Shown here: positions 34,757 through 45,984 of the stretch, one piece after another
Position numbering within the stretch: position 1 is the stretch's first letter
Layout: every line of letters begins with the position of its first letter
Origin: Rhodosorus marinus
Taxonomy: Eukaryota > Rhodophyta > Stylonematophyceae > Stylonematales > Stylonemataceae
NCBI GenBank assembly: GCA_029953675.1
Contig: JAMWBK010000008.1
Span: 1,893,001-1,957,000, forward strand
Reading direction: 5' to 3'
DNA length: 64,000 nt
Program-made: the position numbers and the translations under genes
Notes under the pieces: model-generated
Database searches by the model: none
What the model saw: only the letters and a program-made list of their open reading frames with translations
What the model was told of the DNA's origin: nothing

Positions 34757-35668
34757 CGTTCTAAAAGGTGATCAACGACTGTACCTGTACCCCCCAGCCT
34801 GTCTTTGAATCGATTAGTCTCAACCAGGTCGAGCTATTAAGAGCCAGTTTGGCAGTGCTAAGGGACTTCATCGTGGACGTCACGAATTGCATATTTAGCG
34901 TACCAGAAACTAGAAACGTGGGACTTAATCTTGGCAGGGTCTGTCGGTCAGGTGCCACTCCCGACAGTGTATCCCAGAGATCTGGTTTCCGGTACGGGAA
35001 GGGTCCAGATGTGCCTGGACCCTTCCCGGTCGGTTGGTAGCTCCGTGCGAGGTTGGGATAGCAGATCGGTACCGTCTTGCACTAGGCTTCTTTGTCCAGC
35101 ACCGCAGAGAGCTGCTACCTTAGACGCTCTGTAATATTGCAGAAGAAGGGTTTCACCAGTTGCCATGTCTCCTACTTGAATATCCGTTAAGGATGCTCTC
35201 GATAGCCTCCGCTTGTTTGCGTGTTGTACTTGCCCAGCGCTCTAGGGGTCGATTTTACATCGGCTGGAGCGACAAGCTGACTAAATTTCACGTCAAATTC
35301 TCTTTGATCTTGCTCGTTTTCGAAGTCATTCCCTTGCTGCCTGGACCACTGTGGAAGATAATCGCGCCTGAGCTCCAATCTGTAAGCTCAATCATTATAA
35401 ATATCAGTCATTATCATTCGATGCGTTATTTTTGAATTTTAAACTGATATTAAATGTTTATTATTTTTTAGAAGGCGAGTATAGTCTTGCTCTCTCACCT
35501 TGGTCCGGCAGCTGTGCCTGAGCAGATGCGGGTTTGCGCCTCCCCGGAAGATGACATGGAGATGAAACTGGAAAAAAATTTGCAAGGATTGGTGGGTGAG
35601 TGCAGGTGACTACTTAATGTCCTGTGTGATTTTGCTCGTCACCCCTGTCTCCTCCAAGAAGCAGGGAA
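34757..35668. other. Divergent intergenic region with a hairpin
   Basis: A 900-bp interval between two divergent starts. It contains a perfect 13-bp inverted repeat (34995-35007 CGGGAAGGGTCCA with 35016-35028) around an 8-nt loop. Donor- and acceptor-like sites (GTAAGC near 35382, TTTTTTAG near 35472, GTGAGT near 35596) suggest untranslated exons of the SKA3-like gene or an unresolved small gene; no coding model with a start and family could be built. Confidence 0.4.
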
Positions 35669-36763
35669 ATGACTGAGAACGTTGTAAAGGAGTTCATTGG
35701 AGAACTGCGGAGGTCTTTGACCTCCACAGCGGAGCGTAGTGAGGCATTGAGAATGTCCGTAACGACGTCATCTATGAACGCAATATATAACCCGAAATTT
35801 GCGCTTGAATCTGCCGGGGAGATTGGGCGTCGAGCTGATCGGCTCCAAGCTGAAGCAACCCGGTTCGCTGTATTCTGCTCAGAGTCGCCGTCAATGGAGA
35901 GTCTGACCAAACTTATTCTGTCTGCCCTTGACGAGGGAGACAAGTTGGTCTCTCAGATGGAGATCGGCTTTTCAGAGTATGGGTATGTACCTCCGCCTTA
36001 CCTAGAAACGGAGAAGCTTCCGAACACTTCAGATAACGAACTCGATGATCTCTTGAGAGTCAATAAAACCTCAGAGACTACTCCTGAAAAAGAAAGCAAG
36101 GGGTTGATTGAAGTTGAAGAGGAACTGAACAAGACCCCGAGCTTGGCCGACTTCGGCATCTCACGGGCCGAAGTGGAGAACCTGGTTAGAGCTACGACGC
36201 AGAAAACCAAGGCCAGGGAACAACCGGATGATTCAGATTCCTCTCAGTTGCTCTCAGATCATGGACTATCCATGCCGTTTGATCCCGAACTGTTGCCAGA
36301 ATTTGACAAGCCTGAGGTCGTCGCCGAAAAAGAGCTTTCCAGAGTGGTCCGGACTACTCTAGACTTCGACGACAGTACGTAGCCCTCTCCTTTCTAATAC
36401 AGCAATTCTCGCAGTTCAGAATTGTGACGAATCTGATCATGAAACGCGTGGCTGAACCTTCCAGGTGAGATCGATGATATCGTCCCGGAAGAACGGTACA
36501 AGACAATGGTATCGGCCTTCACAAGGTCGCGGGCACCGGTGGAGATGATCCGAAGCATCGTGTCCAGACTTAGAAAGAAGTACGGCTCTGATGCATCAGA
36601 GATATTCATCTCTCAAGAAGAGCTCGACAAAGAGTTGAGCGTAGCGAGCACCTCCGTGAAAGCGCTGTCGCTTGCGCTTACGCAGATGAAGCTCGTTGCA
36701 ATCAAGCGAACTCCAACAGAGTGCGGGTATCTTTGGTGTGGAGGTTTTCCTGTCCTCGCGTAA
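35669..36763 (+). CDS. SKA3-like kinetochore protein with C-terminal winged helix
   Basis: Two exons, 35669-36374 and 36465-36763 (phase 1 join), give about 334 aa. The N-terminal about 110 residues are helical and end LILSALDEGDKLVSQMEIGF then SEYGYVPP; this order and the closing YGY-P motif match the N-terminal bundle of SKA3 that assembles with SKA1 and SKA2. An acidic disordered region follows with PSLADFGISRAEVE and a second LLSDHGLSMPFDPE, like the repeated short DFG-L/I-S motifs of SKA3. The last exon (EIDDIVPEERYKTM, VEMIRSIVSRLRKKYG, ISQEELDKELSV, LALTQMKLVAIKRT) resembles the winged-helix domain found in SKA1 and in plant SKA3-type proteins. The SKA complex couples kinetochores to microtubules. 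A donor-like GGTATC near 36727 could extend the gene with another exon, so the C-terminus is provisional. Confidence 0.68.
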
Positions 36764-37313
36764 GAGGAATGCGGAGATATTGACCACAGCCTTTGAGGGT
36801 GCTGTGCCAAAGCACCAGTTCCTTCTTGCGTTTTTTTTTCTTGCACGTTTTACTCAACCCTGGCTCGCTTTGCTGAGCTGGTCTTCTTCTATGAATGCAC
36901 GAAGCCATGGGCCTTCAGAAGGTAGGCTCGCGCGATACATATGGCTTTTGAAACTCAATTTCGTTGTCCAAGAAATACCTTCCGGGACAAGGCAGGAGAT
37001 CCTTCAAGACGAGAAGAATATTAATAAATGCATATGTAGAGCCGATTCTGTACCAGCCGTGTAGTTAGTACGCTGCAGTTTCCCCGTCAGGCCACCTCGT
37101 GTGGGCCTCTAAATCACGCACCGGGCCGTGGGCAGATTCAATGCGTCCTTAGCCATGAATCTCCCACGGATGGGCTTCTGTGCTTGATAGATAATCTTAC
37201 AGCGCTGAGCTCTTCGCTTTGTCTGCCAAGTTTCGTCAGCTCGTTTGGATAGCGTGCGGGAAGGTTTGCTCCAGTATCAGAGAAAGCAAGGGCTTGATAC
37301 CACCAATAAAGGC

Positions 37314-37365
37314 TATATCAGTGGGGGTAATGAGCTAGTAAAATTCTCATTACCCCACTGATATA
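37314..37365. repeat. Near-perfect palindrome (hairpin)
   Basis: Arms of about 20 bp, TATATCAGTGGGG(G)TAATGAG and its inverse CTCATTACCCCACTGATATA, separated by 11 nt; one extra G is the only difference. It could be a remnant of a small inverted-repeat element or a replication-generated palindrome. Confidence 0.75.
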
Positions 37366-37460
37366 CAAATGCGGCGACTTTCATACATGGTCTGTTCACC
37401 AACACTTCCTGAGATACAAATTCGGCGACGTTCAATACTAGGTCTGTTCACCTTGTTTGG
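37364..37460. repeat. Two tandem copies of a 51-bp unit
   Basis: TACAAATGCGGCGACTTTCA from 37364 and TACAAATTCGGCGACGTTCA from 37415 are followed in each by a matching GGTCTGTTCACC. The unit directly abuts the palindrome. Confidence 0.6.
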
Positions 37461-37653
37461 GGATAAAATAGTTTACGAAAATTGATATCCATCCATATTT
37501 AAGATTTTTCGAACCTGTGAAATCTTAGATTACTGTCGATAAGGAATGGACATCGGTGAAGCCGTAGCTGGTTGGACCGGGCGCCGAGGTGCTCACGCAG
37601 GATAGCTGGGTCGATGATGTTCGAGGAGACTTCGGCCTTGGATATTTCCAGAA

Positions 37654-39166
37654 ATGTCCCGCTCTTTAATTGTACAGTTTAAGAATAGTGAACATGAGGT
37701 CAGTGGGCCGACGGTCGATGTGCCATTGGACTCGAGCGTGGACCAGCTGACGACGCTACTGAACCAGATTCTGGAGAACGAGGAGAGACTCCCGTATCTT
37801 TTCTATGTGCTAAAGGAGAACAAACAAGAGGTTGAGATCGTTGATGGCATCCATGAAGCTATTTCCTCAGCGTCGCATTCTACGGAAACGGTACTTTCGA
37901 TTCGCTTCGTTCCACAGGCCTTGTTTCGAGTTCGACCGGTAACTAGGTGCACAGCGACGCTTCCCGCACACGCCGAGGCCATCCTCACTGTTCAGTTCTC
38001 CCCAAACGGAGCTGACCTCGCAACTGGCTCTGGAGATACCACAGTTAGGCTTTGGGATGTTTCGTCTCAGACACCACGACGGAAATTGGAGGGTCATAAA
38101 GGCTGGGTTTTGTGTGTCGCCTGGTCACCAGATGCAAACCTCCTTGCTTCTGGATCCATGGACTCGACGGTATAACCTTGCTCTTACACTTGAAATACGA
38201 ATCATTGCCTTGTTGGTTTTACTAAGTATGGTACTTATCACTCTTCCATGTCCACAGGTGATCATTTGGGGTCCCAGGGAAGCAATCCGAAGAACTCACT
38301 TGAAAGGACATAAAAAGTGGATCTCAAGCATCTGTTGGGAGCCTTTACATCGATGTCGAAGTGGCCAAAGTGAACGTCTGGCATCTGGTTCTGAAGATTG
38401 TAAAGTGAGGATCTGGCATGCTCTTAGTGGACGCTGTGAGTTTGTACTCAGTGGTCATACAAAAGCGATAACATGTGTAAGATGGGGAGGAGAAGGTCTG
38501 ATTTATTCGTCATCGCAGGATCGGACGATCAAAGTCTGGAGCGATGCAGATGGAAGTCAGGTTCGGTCGTTACAAGGACATGGGCATTGGGTCAATACAA
38601 TGGCATTGAGCACTGACTATGCCCTAAGATGTGGCGTGTTTGACATCCAGCGGAGAACGGCTCCAAGTACACCTGCGGAGGGCAAGCTGCTGGCCATGGA
38701 GATGTACAATACCGCCAAGCGGGACCGTCCGGAGAAGCTGGTTTCCGGATCGGATGACTTCACCCTGCAACTGTGGGAGCCAGCGACTTCCGGAAAACCT
38801 CTCTCCAGGATGACCGGACATCAGCAGCTCGTGAACATGGTCGCCTTCAGTCCGGATCAGGAGTTTATAGCGAGTTCTTCCTTCGACAAATCTGTTAGGC
38901 TCTGGCATGCATCCACTGGGAACTTCATTACGACCCTGCGTGGCCACGTTGCAGCTGTATATCAAATCGCATGGTCAGCTGATAGCAGGCTTCTACTGAG
39001 CTCCTCAAAAGACAGTACCGTTAAAGTGTGGGAACTGAGGACTAGGAAACTAAAAGTGGACCTCCCTGGCCACGCCGATGAGGTCTATTCCGTTGATTGG
39101 AGCCCCGACGGAACCAAAGTGGCCAGCGGTGGAAAGGACAAGGTTCTGAAACTATGGCAGAACTAG
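37654..39166 (+). CDS. NLE1: Notchless (NLE1/Rsa4) WD40 ribosome-biogenesis factor
   Basis: Two exons, 37654-38169 and 38258-39166, give 474 aa; the intron is phase 0 with donor GTATAA and acceptor TCCACAG. The N-terminal about 95 residues form the NLE ubiquitin-like domain (SLIVQFKNSEHEVSGPTVDV, LPYLFYV). Eight WD40 repeats follow, with clear ends such as GSGDTTVRLWD, GSEDCKVRIWH, SSQDRTIKVW, GSDDFTLQLWE, SSFDKSVRLWH, SSKDSTVKVWE and GGKDKVLKLWQ. Notchless sits on pre-60S particles and its ubiquitin-like domain is pulled by the AAA ATPase midasin (Rea1/MDN1) to drive late maturation. Length is close to human (485) and yeast (515). No oddities. Confidence 0.96.
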
Positions 39167-39636
39167 GCTGTTTCTTCGCCCTCCTTACCGGTGCAGTTTT
39201 GTTTGCCGCCGTGTAGGAGAACGAATTGGCTGCTGCGGATATCCAAAAGAGTTTTCCAAAACAAGGAGTCGCGAGGGGTAAGAAAGTGGAGGCACGGTGT
39301 TTTGAGAGGATGCGGACTGTTTCCTATCTGCTCTACGGCTATCCTAGAATGGTAGATCGCTCGCCGAGCACATCTCAGCTGTTGCACCCACTGGGTAGGG
39401 AACGGCGCTTGTTGCATTCATGTATGCTTGTTTGGAGTAGAAAGCAGCAGCTTCGCGAGTGCAGGCTGGAAGACAATTTTCGCGTCGACCGGCACTCGGC
39501 TGCAGGGTTGCCGCTGGATAGAAGCAATTTGCTCATAACTTTACACAGACGTAGATATAACAGAAGTCTACAAACGAATAGGCCTGCACAACGAACTACC
39601 CGCTCCTAATTCAATTTCGCCCTCCTACTGCGAGAC
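39167..39636. other. Gap between convergent genes
   Basis: About 470 bp between the Notchless stop and the K+ channel stop. No gene, hairpin or repeat stands out. Confidence 0.5.
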
Positions 39637-42198
39637 CTATGACTCGAGATCGTTCAGCTTCTCCAAGCACTCCAAAAGGACTAGTTGCGAGCTCCGTAGT
39701 TTATCCCGCAGCTCATCGATTTGGGATCTTCTGCGCTGCTCCGATGTGGGCTGATCAAAGATCGAGTCCTCGGAATCGCGATCAGTGTCGCCTTCTGCAG
39801 GAATCGACACTTCCTCAGCCAGTTGCGCAAAAAAGGCCTTCAAGCTCTTGCTCTTTTTCCTCTCACGCATTAGGGTAAACGCTCGGCTAGGATCCACTTG
39901 AGATTGCTCCAAACACTTCACAAATCGGTATAGCTCATTGGCGAGATGTAAAAAGTGTGCATGCTCCTGCGCAATTATGACCGCCTGTTTCCAGAGACGC
40001 TGCACCTCTTCATGGACTATAGCATCATACCTGCAAAGGAAAAGTGCACGAGAAAACATTTGTGGGCTCCACTCAGCGAACACGTTCTTTCGGGCTTGTG
40101 GATTTTCAGGACGGGAGTATTGTCTGACTTACTGCCCAGAGCTTTCGAGAGCTTCGAGAACGCGATTTCGCTCAATGAACAGGGTGTTAACGTAGCCATT
40201 GGTTATCGCAGTCGCATCACGTTTTCGTCCCAGAACGACGTTCTCAATTCCAAATACTTCCGCATCATGTGACTCGCCTACTATCCTACCGTTTGCCCCA
40301 AAGTGACTGACACTGCCATGAATGATAACGTAAATGCCTGTGGGTTCATCGCCATCCAGATACACGTGCTCATTCGGCGAAAACGTTCTCTGTTCAACCA
40401 CCGTGCACAGCCTCCCAAGGATGCGATGGTCTATGTCCTTAAACCATTCAACTTTCTGGACTAGAGGTCCGTATACGGCGATCGTCACCTCGCAGCGAAG
40501 CTCAGGTGTCATAGAATCGAGAACAACGTCGTCGCTGGAGACGAGTTGGGAGTTTCTATAAATCTGCTTGAAATATTGCCTAACTTTGAAGTGGATCTGG
40601 GGGTCAAGCTGGCGTGAACTTGCATAGTCTGATAGTTGATCCATGATAAGGCGATACTGGGCTCCTTGTACGTTGAGATCGGATACAAGAGCGTTCACGT
40701 TCGACAAGAGGTACGCAAAGATTGCGGCTCCCATCCTTCGCGTAAGGTCCGCATTATATAGAAAAAATACGTCAGCTACTTCAATATCTCAAGGACTCGC
40801 TCTTCTTCGTGCTTTAGATATAGTGTACTTACAGCATGATGATTGTTGTATAGATCCTCTCAATCGTTGTGTTCGGAGTAACATCTCCGTAACCAATTGT
40901 AGTGATAGTGTACACGGAGAAGTACAGCGAAGCAACGTAAAACTCAAAGTTGTTTGACGCATCAGCTAGATCATCGATCCATGTAACCACGCCTGGTATG
41001 CCGATCTGCCATTGGGAATAGGGAAAAGTGCACATTTTGAAGTACGTAAGCTTCCTAATTCCTGCGCCACACCTTTTGCTTCCCTTGCCTTTGGCGTTCA
41101 CTCACTTGGACAAACGCGAAAAAATAAAACAAGCAGGCCACCCAGTGGGCGACGAAGAGCGCCCCAATGACGAGTAGGCAAATGCGCAAGAGCGCGTACT
41201 GAGCAAAGCGAAGGGCCACGGAGAATAGAGAATATCTCAGTGAAAATCCGATGCAAAAGGACCATATCCCAGCCTGTGGTCAGGCTCCGCGACACGTCTC
41301 GTTTGACAGCCCACCTTGACGCAGAAGAACACTTCCACTCGAACGAGCAGCTTCGAGCTCTCAACCACTCTGACAAGTTTTGACATCTTGAGAAGGCGAA
41401 GAAGACGGAGTAGACGAAGGATCTGAAACACAATGGAGACACAGACGACGGGTTCAGAGTTTGTACCATTTTCCACAGCCAATCGAGCCAGCGCAGTAAA
41501 ACAGACAACGAGCACGAGAGGATTGAACTAGCAGTACCTGCCAATAGCTGGCATCTTCGCCCTCCTGCGTGAACCCAATTATGTCCCACGGTACAGTGGA
41601 AACTACATCGACAGTGCACCAACCGAACAAATAGCGAAGTGCACACTTCCGAAGACTCATCTCCCATGTGCTATCACCCCGCTGGTACGAGGTCAGGAAG
41701 TTCAGAACTATGTCCGTTATCCACACAATGTCTATGCATCTCTCAAGCCAAAACAATGGACTGTCTATCCACAAAATCCCGTAAAAACAGATCTGGACAC
41801 AGAACACAGCAGTCAATTAGCAAACTCTATCGCAACATGCACATGGTTGTCCTCGCGCGGTGCGGCGTGATGCACGCGGAAGGTAAAAGTTGAGCATGGG
41901 ATTTCAAGCCACGTACCACGAAAATAGACACCGTAGCAACATAGAGCAAAATGACACAGACCAACAGGTCCCACCATTTTCTCCATTTTGCATCAACCAT
42001 CAACGGTAACTTGATCCGTCCAATCCTTCTCCCTTGCCAGGTATCGACATCCGCGTCTTCAGTGTCAAGTACTTTACCAGTGTTTTCGGCGAGAACCGCC
42101 ATGACTGCCTCCTCGTGCTTGACATCACTAGCTGTCATGCTCGGGTCGAAAGCCACGGACTTCTTCTCACTTTGCGTTCTCTCCGAAGTCGAATCCAT
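39637..42198 (-). CDS. Voltage-gated-type K+ channel with cyclic-nucleotide-binding domain
   Basis: Seven exons, 42198-41917, 41792-41538, 41422-41315, 41273-41106, 41005-40833, 40735-40133 and 40030-39637, give 660 aa; every join is GT-AG and in phase. After a hydrophilic N-terminus come S1 (WWDLLVCVILLYVATVSIFV), S2-S3 (LERCIDIVWITDIVLNFLTS), the Arg-rich S4 (ILRLLRLLRLLKMSKLVRVV), S5 (ICLLVIGALFVAHWVACLFY), the pore with selectivity filter TTIGYGDVTP, and S6. A C-linker (YASSRQLDPQIHFKVRQYFK) leads to the cyclic-nucleotide-binding fold (EHVYLDGDEPTGIYVIIHGS, EVFGIENVVLGRKRDATAI). The C-terminus is charged and ends in a coiled coil. This is the architecture of EAG/HCN/CNG and plant AKT-type channels. 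The TIGYGD filter points to K+ selectivity. Whether nucleotides bind is not clear from sequence; the usual phosphate-cassette Arg is not obvious. Confidence 0.94.
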
Positions 42199-44319
42199 CC
42201 TTGTGGGCAAAGTCCGACACCTAAGTATACGTCGTCCACAAATTCTTGAGCTCCAGGAGAGATCGGAGCCCGTCACGAGTCTCAATAGCACAGGTAATCC
42301 GCGTAACCCACGGAAGCACAACCTCTGACTTTCTAATCCAGAAGGACTCAATCATAAAAGCAAATGGACAGAGGATGCCCGACGAACGTCAGGTGTGTGA
42401 CGCGTCGGCTTGCCGCAGCCACCGGCTTCCCTCCTACCAACCAGGCAACAAATCTGGCACAGGTTCACTCTGCGTTCCTCTTGCCCACTAAACCCTCACT
42501 TTTAGATACCAGTGATCAAATCAAATACTCCATACGAAATCCTGTACTGTGCACCCCTCAACTGTCAACACCTTCAAAAGCTGTGGGGCCTAACTCAAAC
42601 GAAAAACCTGACCCAGCCATCTCAGCAAACAACTAATGATTTTACTAAGTAAAAACAATAATGCTTGTATGCCATGTCATTCAAGACATACCCACTTCAT
42701 CCTCTTCACCACTCCCAACCAAACAGCCCACGACTCCATTACCATACATCGTTTCCCCATCTCATCCCCAGCCCTACATATGAAAAATCCCCACTAACTT
42801 GCCCCACCCCCCCAACCACCAACAACTATGCTCCAAAAACCAGTAAAATATCATTTGCCAAAAGAAAAAGAAGATTGTTTTTGGCTTTCACATTTCATCA
42901 TCCCCTCGAATCAAGTTGTAGTGGTGGGTGTAAAAACGCCATCATGCCCAAGTTCAACACCGTTGAACGTAAAATTTGTTTTCTCACATCGAGAAAACAA
43001 ATAGTGAGCAAGCAGAAATCCCGTCGTGTACTAAGTTCCAAGATAAAACCGGAGAATGCGCCGACAGAAAAACAGTCTTTGCCATGGTGGGTGGGCGAAC
43101 TACGGTGTACGTACTAACAAGATACTACTTAGTACGTATCACGCGAAACACTATGATAAATGGCTTGTTTATGTGTATTATTTGTCTCTTTTTTTTGTGC
43201 CGAGGCTCACATGGCAACGGATCCCGCTATTCTCAATTCTGTGAAATATTCCTGGAGATCCAAACTCGTCTATCCATTTTCGTTCATTTCGAGAATTCTC
43301 AGTCATCATGGGGGATATTGATTGTTTTTCCTAGACAAGATTCCGAATGGATTCTGTTGAAAATGGTTAGTATTTCTTGAGTTAACCGGGCGGATTCGGA
43401 TATATGAATAATCGTACTGTTTTAAAGTATTGTTCGTACCCACCGCTTTTCACTGGCTTCTGCTTTCATATGGTCCTAAAAATCAAATAGCGTGGCGTAG
43501 TTTGCGATATTTGTACTGTTTTTTCATATGATTTATGATTTTTGTAAAATTTAGAAGAAAGAACTGGAGGATTTCATCCAGAAAACGGAAAAGCGACCTT
43601 GATTTACGCTACCCACTATGCGCCTTCTCAAAATTAACTTTTTTCATTATGAAGAAATTTCTCTGAGGGCAAAAAAAATCCATCACGCCCAATCTGGATC
43701 GGATCTAAATTAAGCTTCTTCCTAATTCAGTTGATGAATATTTTTTTCCGTGAGATGATTTGGTCGAAGGCATAGAGCAACTAGCTTTTTTTACGGTTGT
43801 CATAAAACGTTAGATACGGTCGTTTATTATTGAATAAATGAAGAAAGCTCTTTTGGTTTGTCAACAAATATCTTCGAAAAAACTTGTCCGTTTCAGTTTC
43901 TTCCTAGTACAGCCGAGAAGCGTATTTTCGATGAAATGATTTGGCGAAAGTTTCTTACCATTGTCATAAAACGTCAGATAAAAAACAAGGTATGTTTACT
44001 ATTGAATAAATGAAGGCAATTCTCCGGTCCGTTAACAAATATCTTCGAAGACACTTGTCCGTTTTCTTCAAATTCCCACCAATCACATTTTGTGTAAGCT
44101 GTTCATTCAAAATTCCCTAATTTTCTTGCTCTTCGTTTGTTCAATGTTATAATTCTATAGTATTTGTGCCTGCGTTTCTATTGGGTGAACCATAATGTCG
44201 CGTTGTCACCAACACACTACTATTTTTCAAAATAGTGTTGTTCCTTTTTTGAAAACATCTTGATGTTATCAGGCGATGCGTTCTAAAAGTAATTGGAAAT
44301 CTAAGGTTTCGCAGTTATA
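42199..44319. other. Intergenic upstream of the channel gene
   Basis: About 2.1 kb. 42660-42830 is pyrimidine-rich on the plus strand, as seen upstream of other minus-strand genes here. The open stretch at 42665-43117 is low-complexity and not credible as a gene. 43400-44280 is AT-rich and holds the diverged tandem duplication listed separately. Confidence 0.45.
43735..44080. repeat. Diverged tandem duplication of about 172 bp
   Basis: Two successive copies share TGATTTGG.CGAA, TTGTCATAAAACGT.AGATA, TATTGAATAAATGAAG and AACAAATATCTTCGAA..ACTTGTCCGTTT (at about 43863 and 44034). Non-coding and AT-rich. Confidence 0.65.
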
Positions 44320-44523
44320 ATGACTGATATAATGACTGATACAATGACTGATGCAATGACTGATGCAATGACTGATACAATGACTGATACAATGACTGAT
44401 ACAATGACTGATACAATGACTGATACAATGACTGATACAATGACTGATATAATGACTGATATAATGACTGATATAATGACTGATATAATGACTGATATAA
44501 TGACTGATATAATGACTGATATA
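44320..44523. repeat. 12-bp minisatellite, 17 units
   Basis: Unit ATGACTGATATA with variants ending ACA and GCA, repeated 17 times without a break or length change. Because the unit is a multiple of three and lacks stops, it reads open on both strands (MTDI/MTDT on plus, ISVI/VSVI on minus); there is no sign it is translated. It abuts the 3' side of a gypsy remnant. Confidence 0.95.
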
Positions 44524-44539
44524 GGACTAGCTTTCACCT

Positions 44540-45930
44540 GGTTTGGGTTGAATATTGCACACCGTTGATGAGGTCTTTGTACTGAGCGCAAGCTGAGCGC
44601 AAGCTCGACCCCGACGACATTCCGAAGACCGCTTTCACCCACACCGTTCGTATTGTACGAATGGCTCGTCATGCCCTTCGGTCTGACAGTAGCCGCTCCT
44701 GAGGTCGACAACACTGAGGTAAGTTGCCGTGCCGAGTGCATCGAGGCAATCTTCAATTCGCGGCTGGGTTGTCTGATTCGCGATCGTTGATTCAATCGTC
44801 GACAATCAATACATAACCGCTTTCCTCCATCTTTTTTATCCACAAAAAGACAGGGAGATGCGAAAGGAGATGAGCTCGGCCGGATCAGATTCTTCTGCAA
44901 CAAGTTCTGCACCCGCTTCTTAAGTTCCCGTTGGTCTGGGAGGCTCATCCGGTACAGTCCTTGGGTGACTGGTTCTGTTCCTGGTTGTAGTTCGATGTCA
45001 AAATTGACCTCGCGCCATGGTGGTAACGTATCTATATCTTCGGCGAACGCGGTTTTATATTTCGTCGTAACTCATTTGGTTAGACTCTCCGTCTCGCGGT
45101 TTCTTGTTTCGTCAGGTTTTCCTCCGTTGTTGTCGGAGAGATTTTCATACTGGTATTCGTTTTTCTTACTCCCGCATTCTTCGTTGTTATGGGAGAGATT
45201 GTTGTGTTGTAAAATCAAGGTCCGACTTGGTAAGTCAATCTTCGCCTGGTATTTTCTTCAGAAATCCTGCCCCAAATATCCTGGGTTTGCGGCTTCTCGT
45301 ACGACATAGGGTTCCCACTTGAATGAGTGGCCTCCCAAGTTTAAAGGTGTCGCACCCAGAATTTCGATAGATGCTCCTGGTGCGGCCGTATCCAATTTCC
45401 CGTGGTTGTGGGATGAATTGGTGTGGCGTCAGGGACCCCTCTCAAGACTGAATGGCTACTGCCAGTGTCAATCAGTAGAGGTACCTGATGATCCGTTTAT
45501 TCAGAGGCTAACTACCCTGAGAAGCGAGACGCTGATGACGCGCGTCCACAAACAAAGCAGAATTGGAGCCCCACAGGGTCAAAGAAAGCTCCGTGAGCAG
45601 ACTATCTAAACGCTCTGGGTCGTTGCGAAACAGAGCTCGCAGCCAGCGAGAACCTACACTATCTATCAAGCCAAAGCACTCAATAATGAGGGGGACGAAC
45701 CAGTACATCACCGCCGAATCGCGAAAGTTAGGGTTTGACATCGCTGCCGCGTACTGCGAATCTTTCACTTGCCGCATGGACCGAGCTGCAGCTCCTCGAC
45801 GCCGAGCCGACGCAGGCAGGTACCTGGTCGCCTGAGGACAAGGGATGGAGAGGTCAATGTACTCACTGCGACGCGCATTGAGGTCAGTCACATGAGGTAC
45901 CTCCTGCTGATCATCCCTGTCCCCATCCAT
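44540..45930 (-). mobile_element. Ty3/gypsy retrotransposon remnant A
   Basis: Read on the minus strand. 45930-45508 is an open piece that could be the end of Gag. A protease segment at about 45490-45380 contains the active-site triplet in LLIDTGSSHSVL. Next, from about 45080, REVNFDIELQPGTEPVTQG leads into the reverse transcriptase start YRMSLPDQRELKKRVQNLL, IRPSSSPFASPCLFV and GGKRLCIDCRRLNQ. Frames shift after that and the catalytic aspartates are not preserved. No LTRs were found. Old and non-functional. Confidence 0.82.
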
Positions 45931-45984
45931 TCCTTTTCGAAAGGAATCTTGACGCCTTTTTCAGCAACGGCGGCGGCGGCTCCT

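Larger units (their letters stand above)
36764..37653. other. Intergenic
   Basis: About 0.9 kb before the Notchless gene. Apart from the palindrome and the short tandem repeat listed separately, no gene or motif is visible. Confidence 0.5.

Noticed and set aside
35187-35378. Minus-strand open piece with acceptor-like CTTACAG
   Set aside because: The acceptor is the reverse complement of a good plus-strand donor GTAAGC, and no phase-consistent minus-strand gene could be built.
42665-43117. 150-codon open frame on the plus strand
   Set aside because: Low-complexity His/Pro/Ser/Thr-rich sequence in a pyrimidine-rich region, with no ATG-to-family support.
44320-44523. CRISPR-like array
   Set aside because: The repeats are head-to-tail without spacers and the genome is eukaryotic; it is a minisatellite.
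44301-44948. Single long minus-strand protein joining reverse transcriptase to a Val/Ile/Ser repeat
   Set aside because: It is a chance read-through from a frameshifted gypsy remnant into the 12-bp minisatellite, not a real fusion.
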